Of a stretch of DNA of 15,347 nt, positions 13,579 to 15,347 are shown in pieces. Below the pieces are notes generated by a model that did no database searches, was not told where the DNA came from, and saw only the letters and a program-made list of their open reading frames with translations. The position numbers and the translations under genes are program-made. Numbering within the stretch: the first letter of the stretch is position 1; the number at the start of each line of letters is the position of its first letter. The DNA is from Bacteroidota bacterium (GTDB lineage: Bacteria; Bacteroidota; Bacteroidia; Flavobacteriales; Flavobacteriaceae): assembly GCA_023390775.1 (NCBI GenBank), contig JAEWCF010000085.1, positions 1-15,347 on the forward strand, in the 5' to 3' direction.

Positions 13579-14134
13579 TCCCGGCCTGCACAAGCAACCC
13601 CGGCAATCCCTCGCGCGAGAATCTTGCTCCCTTCATCCTGTTTTTGGACGGATCGATGACGAAATTCCGTGCCGATGAAAAATCTGCCGCCCGCAGGTCT
13701 GCCTCGAGAAAAACCGCCTGATGCAGGTCACAATTGCCGAAAAATGTTTTTTCCAGTTTCACCGACATGAAATCGGCAGCCACCAGGTCGCAGGACACGA
13801 ACCTCGTCCCGGAGAGCCGCAATCCGTAAAATTGCGAATACCGAAGGCTGCATCGGGTAAAGGAGACCTCGAAAATGGTTTTGTCGATCATCGCGAAATT
13901 CACCTGCGAGAGGTCACAATCGATAAATTCCGCGTTTCGCAGCGCGGTGTGGTTCAACCCCGCGCCCCGAAAATTGCAGTCGGTGAAAACGCAGTCGATA
14001 AAAATGACGCCCATGAAGGTGCAGGCCGAGAAATCGCACCCGGTGAACGTACATTGCTCAAATTCGAGCATCTGCATCGCATCGGCACCATACGTGATTC
14101 CGGCAAAATTCTCTTCTTCAATATAGTTTCCCAC
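13562..14134 (-). CDS. Pentapeptide-repeat protein, Qnr-like architecture
   Basis: A 190-residue right-handed quadrilateral beta-helix. F or L recurs every five residues from F25 to F80, then, after a two-residue shift of register, from M82/I87/F92 to F152. Cys is frequent two residues before the centre (QCTF, GCDF, DCVF, NCDL). Two arrays broken by a short interruption, with capping segments at both ends, resemble Qnr and MfpA proteins, which mimic DNA and bind gyrase. Qnr is slightly longer (about 218). No signal peptide or membrane segment. The start is a GTG at 14134: no ATG occurs in frame until residue 20, inside the fold. It diverges from an MFS exporter and overlaps the 3' end of the GNAT gene. 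Whether it protects gyrase is unknown. Confidence 0.85.
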   Translation of the reverse strand: MGNYIEEENFAGITYGADAMQMLEFEQCTFTGCDFSACTFMGVIFIDCVFTDCNFRGAGLNHTALRNAEFIDCDLSQVNFAMIDKTIFEVSFTRCSLRYSQFYGLRLSGTRFVSCDLVAADFMSVKLEKTFFGNCDLHQAVFLEADLRAADFSSARNFVIDPSKNRMKGARFSREGLPGLLVQAGITVLP

Positions 14135-14186
14135 GCGTTCTTTTTGGACTTGCGACTTTCTTCTTCCAACTTCTTTCGCAAAGGAA

Positions 14187-14194
14187 CAAAATTA
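14187..14194 (-). promoter_or_regulatory. Candidate -7 box TAATTTTG for the pentapeptide-repeat gene
   Basis: Exact TAnnTTTG on the minus strand, 52 bp before the GTG start. No clear -33 TTG is found, and the upstream stretch (14205-14218) is G/C-rich. Confidence 0.45.
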
Positions 14195-14202
14195 TGTAAC
14201 GA

Positions 14203-14248
14203 TTGCGGGCGGGCCGCTTTTTAAATTTGCCGTGCCAAACTACCTTTG
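14203..14248 (+). promoter_or_regulatory. Candidate promoter(s) of the MFS gene
   Basis: Two exact TAnnTTTG boxes: TAAATTTG (14222-14229), with a TTG 16 bp upstream (14203-14205), and TACCTTTG (14241-14248), which would start transcription at about the ATG and give a nearly leaderless message. Confidence 0.5.
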
Positions 14249-14253
14249 CCGCC

Positions 14254-15347
14254 ATGCAGACCGAGAATCCGAATCCCATTCCCCCTACCGGCTTTTTTGG
14301 AAAAAACCCGTCGCTGAAACTCCGCGAGTTCCGGTTGTTCCTCTCGTTGCGGTTTGGGATCATCTTCACGCTCAACATGCAGAGTACGGTCCTGTACTTT
14401 TGGGTTTACGACCTGACGCACGACAAGCTGTCGCTGGGTTTCGTGGGACTTGCAGAAGTCATTCCCGCCATCGTCTGTTCGTTCTTCTCCGGCCATGTCG
14501 TGGATCTGAACGAAAAACGCCGGATGGTCCTGGCATGCCTGGCCGGATATATCGTCCTGGCAACGGGATTCACCTTGCTCGCGATGGATTCCGCGCAATC
14601 GCGGATGCCCTTTGACTATATCCTGCACCTGATTTATTTGTTGGTATTTTTGGGCGGGATGCTGCGCTCATTCTACAGCCCGTCCATGTTTGCCCTGTTC
14701 GGGCTCGTCGTGCCCAGAAAACACTATCCCAACGCCACGAGCTGGAGTTCGATGGCCTGGCAGCTTGGCGCGGTGGGCGGTCCGTTGGCGGCCGGATTCT
14801 GCATTGCGCTGTTGGGCATCTCGTGGAGCCTGGCATTGGTCGGCGCCATTCAATTGCTGCTGCTTCTTCCCCTTTTGGCGATCAAGGCCAAGCCGATTGT
14901 CCGGAAAGCGAAGGAACCCGTACTGCGCAGCGTGACCGAAGGGCTCCGGTTTGTCTACAGGACGCCCGTGCTGATGGGGGCCCTCGCGCTTGACATGTTT
15001 GCCGTGCTCTTTGGCGGCGCCGTGGCGCTTTTGCCGGTCTATCAGAAGGAAATACTGCACGTGAGCGAAATGGGGTTCGGGGTCTTGAGGGCGGCGCCGG
15101 GAGTCGGGGCGATTGCGACCATGGGGTTGCTGGCCTTTTTGCCGATCAAGGACCATCCGGGAAGGAAATTGTTTTTGTGCATCGGCGGATTCGCCATTTC
15201 CATCATCGTCTTTGGACTTTCGACAAACTTTTACCTGTCGTTTTTCATGTTGCTGCTCTCGGGAATGTTCGATGCCGTGAGCGTGGTGATCCGAAGCACG
15301 ATCCTGCAACTCGTCACGCCCGACGATATGCGCGGAAGGGTCTCGGC
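14254..15347 (+). CDS. MFS transporter, MFS_3/EntS-like, partial
   Basis: The first 364 codons of a major facilitator superfamily membrane protein; the 3' end lies beyond the window. The motif A loop between helices 2 and 3 is GHVVDLNEKRR (80-90). Hydrophobic helices follow at about 93-110, 122-140, 171-190, 193-210, 240-262, 280-297, 307-323 and 327-347. The visible part ends in TPDDMRGRVS, a strong signature of the MFS_3 group that includes the enterobactin exporter EntS, so the protein probably exports small molecules by proton antiport. A Pro-rich cytoplasmic N terminus of about 25 residues precedes helix 1. The start at the ATG 14254 follows two candidate promoter boxes. The cargo cannot be told from sequence. 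Confidence 0.92.
   Translation, partial: MQTENPNPIPPTGFFGKNPSLKLREFRLFLSLRFGIIFTLNMQSTVLYFWVYDLTHDKLSLGFVGLAEVIPAIVCSFFSGHVVDLNEKRRMVLACLAGYIVLATGFTLLAMDSAQSRMPFDYILHLIYLLVFLGGMLRSFYSPSMFALFGLVVPRKHYPNATSWSSMAWQLGAVGGPLAAGFCIALLGISWSLALVGAIQLLLLLPLLAIKAKPIVRKAKEPVLRSVTEGLRFVYRTPVLMGALALDMFAVLFGGAVALLPVYQKEILHVSEMGFGVLRAAPGVGAIATMGLLAFLPIKDHPGRKLFLCIGGFAISIIVFGLSTNFYLSFFMLLLSGMFDAVSVVIRSTILQLVTPDDMRGRVS

Noticed and set aside
14668..15309. 213-codon minus-strand frame opposite the MFS gene
   Set aside because: Extremely rich in Gln, Arg, His and Lys, as expected from the complement of hydrophobic membrane-helix codons.

Overview
The window most likely comes from a bacterium of the phylum Bacteroidota, probably the Flavobacteriaceae, with unusually balanced base composition for that group. 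The evidence is several intergenic matches to the Bacteroidota -7 promoter motif TAnnTTTG, start codons without a recognisable Shine-Dalgarno sequence, and typical flavobacterial genes: a bacillithiol-associated YtxJ protein, a TonB C-terminal-domain protein, a MiaE-type hydroxylase and a ClpB. No phage, transposase, CRISPR array or rRNA gene is visible.

Layout. Positions 1-520 hold a non-coding tandem array of about 167-bp units. Each full unit carries two small hairpins, a textbook intrinsic terminator and a long hairpin whose paired arms differ between copies but stay paired. Next comes a Thr-rich exported protein (711-1052, +) with its own terminator. A minus-strand block (1116-3662) encodes a Rieske-type FAD oxidoreductase, a four-helix membrane protein coupled to it by an ATGA overlap, and a RimJ/RimL-like acetyltransferase. 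Two further minus-strand genes follow: a periplasmic TonB-C-domain protein (3740-4201) and a DJ-1/PfpI protein (4289-4831). A 53-residue plus-strand ORF (5094-5255) ends in a strong terminator, followed by clpB on the minus strand (5320-7917). ytxJ (+, 8066-8464) converges on a lipoprotein gene (-, 8461-9642), the two sharing a single TTAA for both stop codons. An intergenic stretch with two kinds of heptamer repeat leads to fumarylacetoacetase (-, 9808-11088). It diverges from a glyA-miaE-GNAT operon (+, 11198-13578) across a region with facing promoters and a 14-bp palindrome. That operon overlaps tail to tail with a Qnr-like pentapeptide-repeat protein (-, 13562-14134), which diverges from an MFS exporter running off the right edge.

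How the genes fit together. Most are housekeeping or stress genes: protein disaggregation (ClpB), thiol redox (YtxJ), one-carbon metabolism (GlyA), tRNA modification (MiaE) and tyrosine catabolism (FahA). The two most interesting places are the structured repeat array at the left edge and the Rieske-FAD/membrane-protein pair. The membrane protein is an internal duplication that puts one histidine at the same depth in each half, so it could be a small haem-binding electron partner; that is inference. I see no convincing complete new defence or mobile system in this window.
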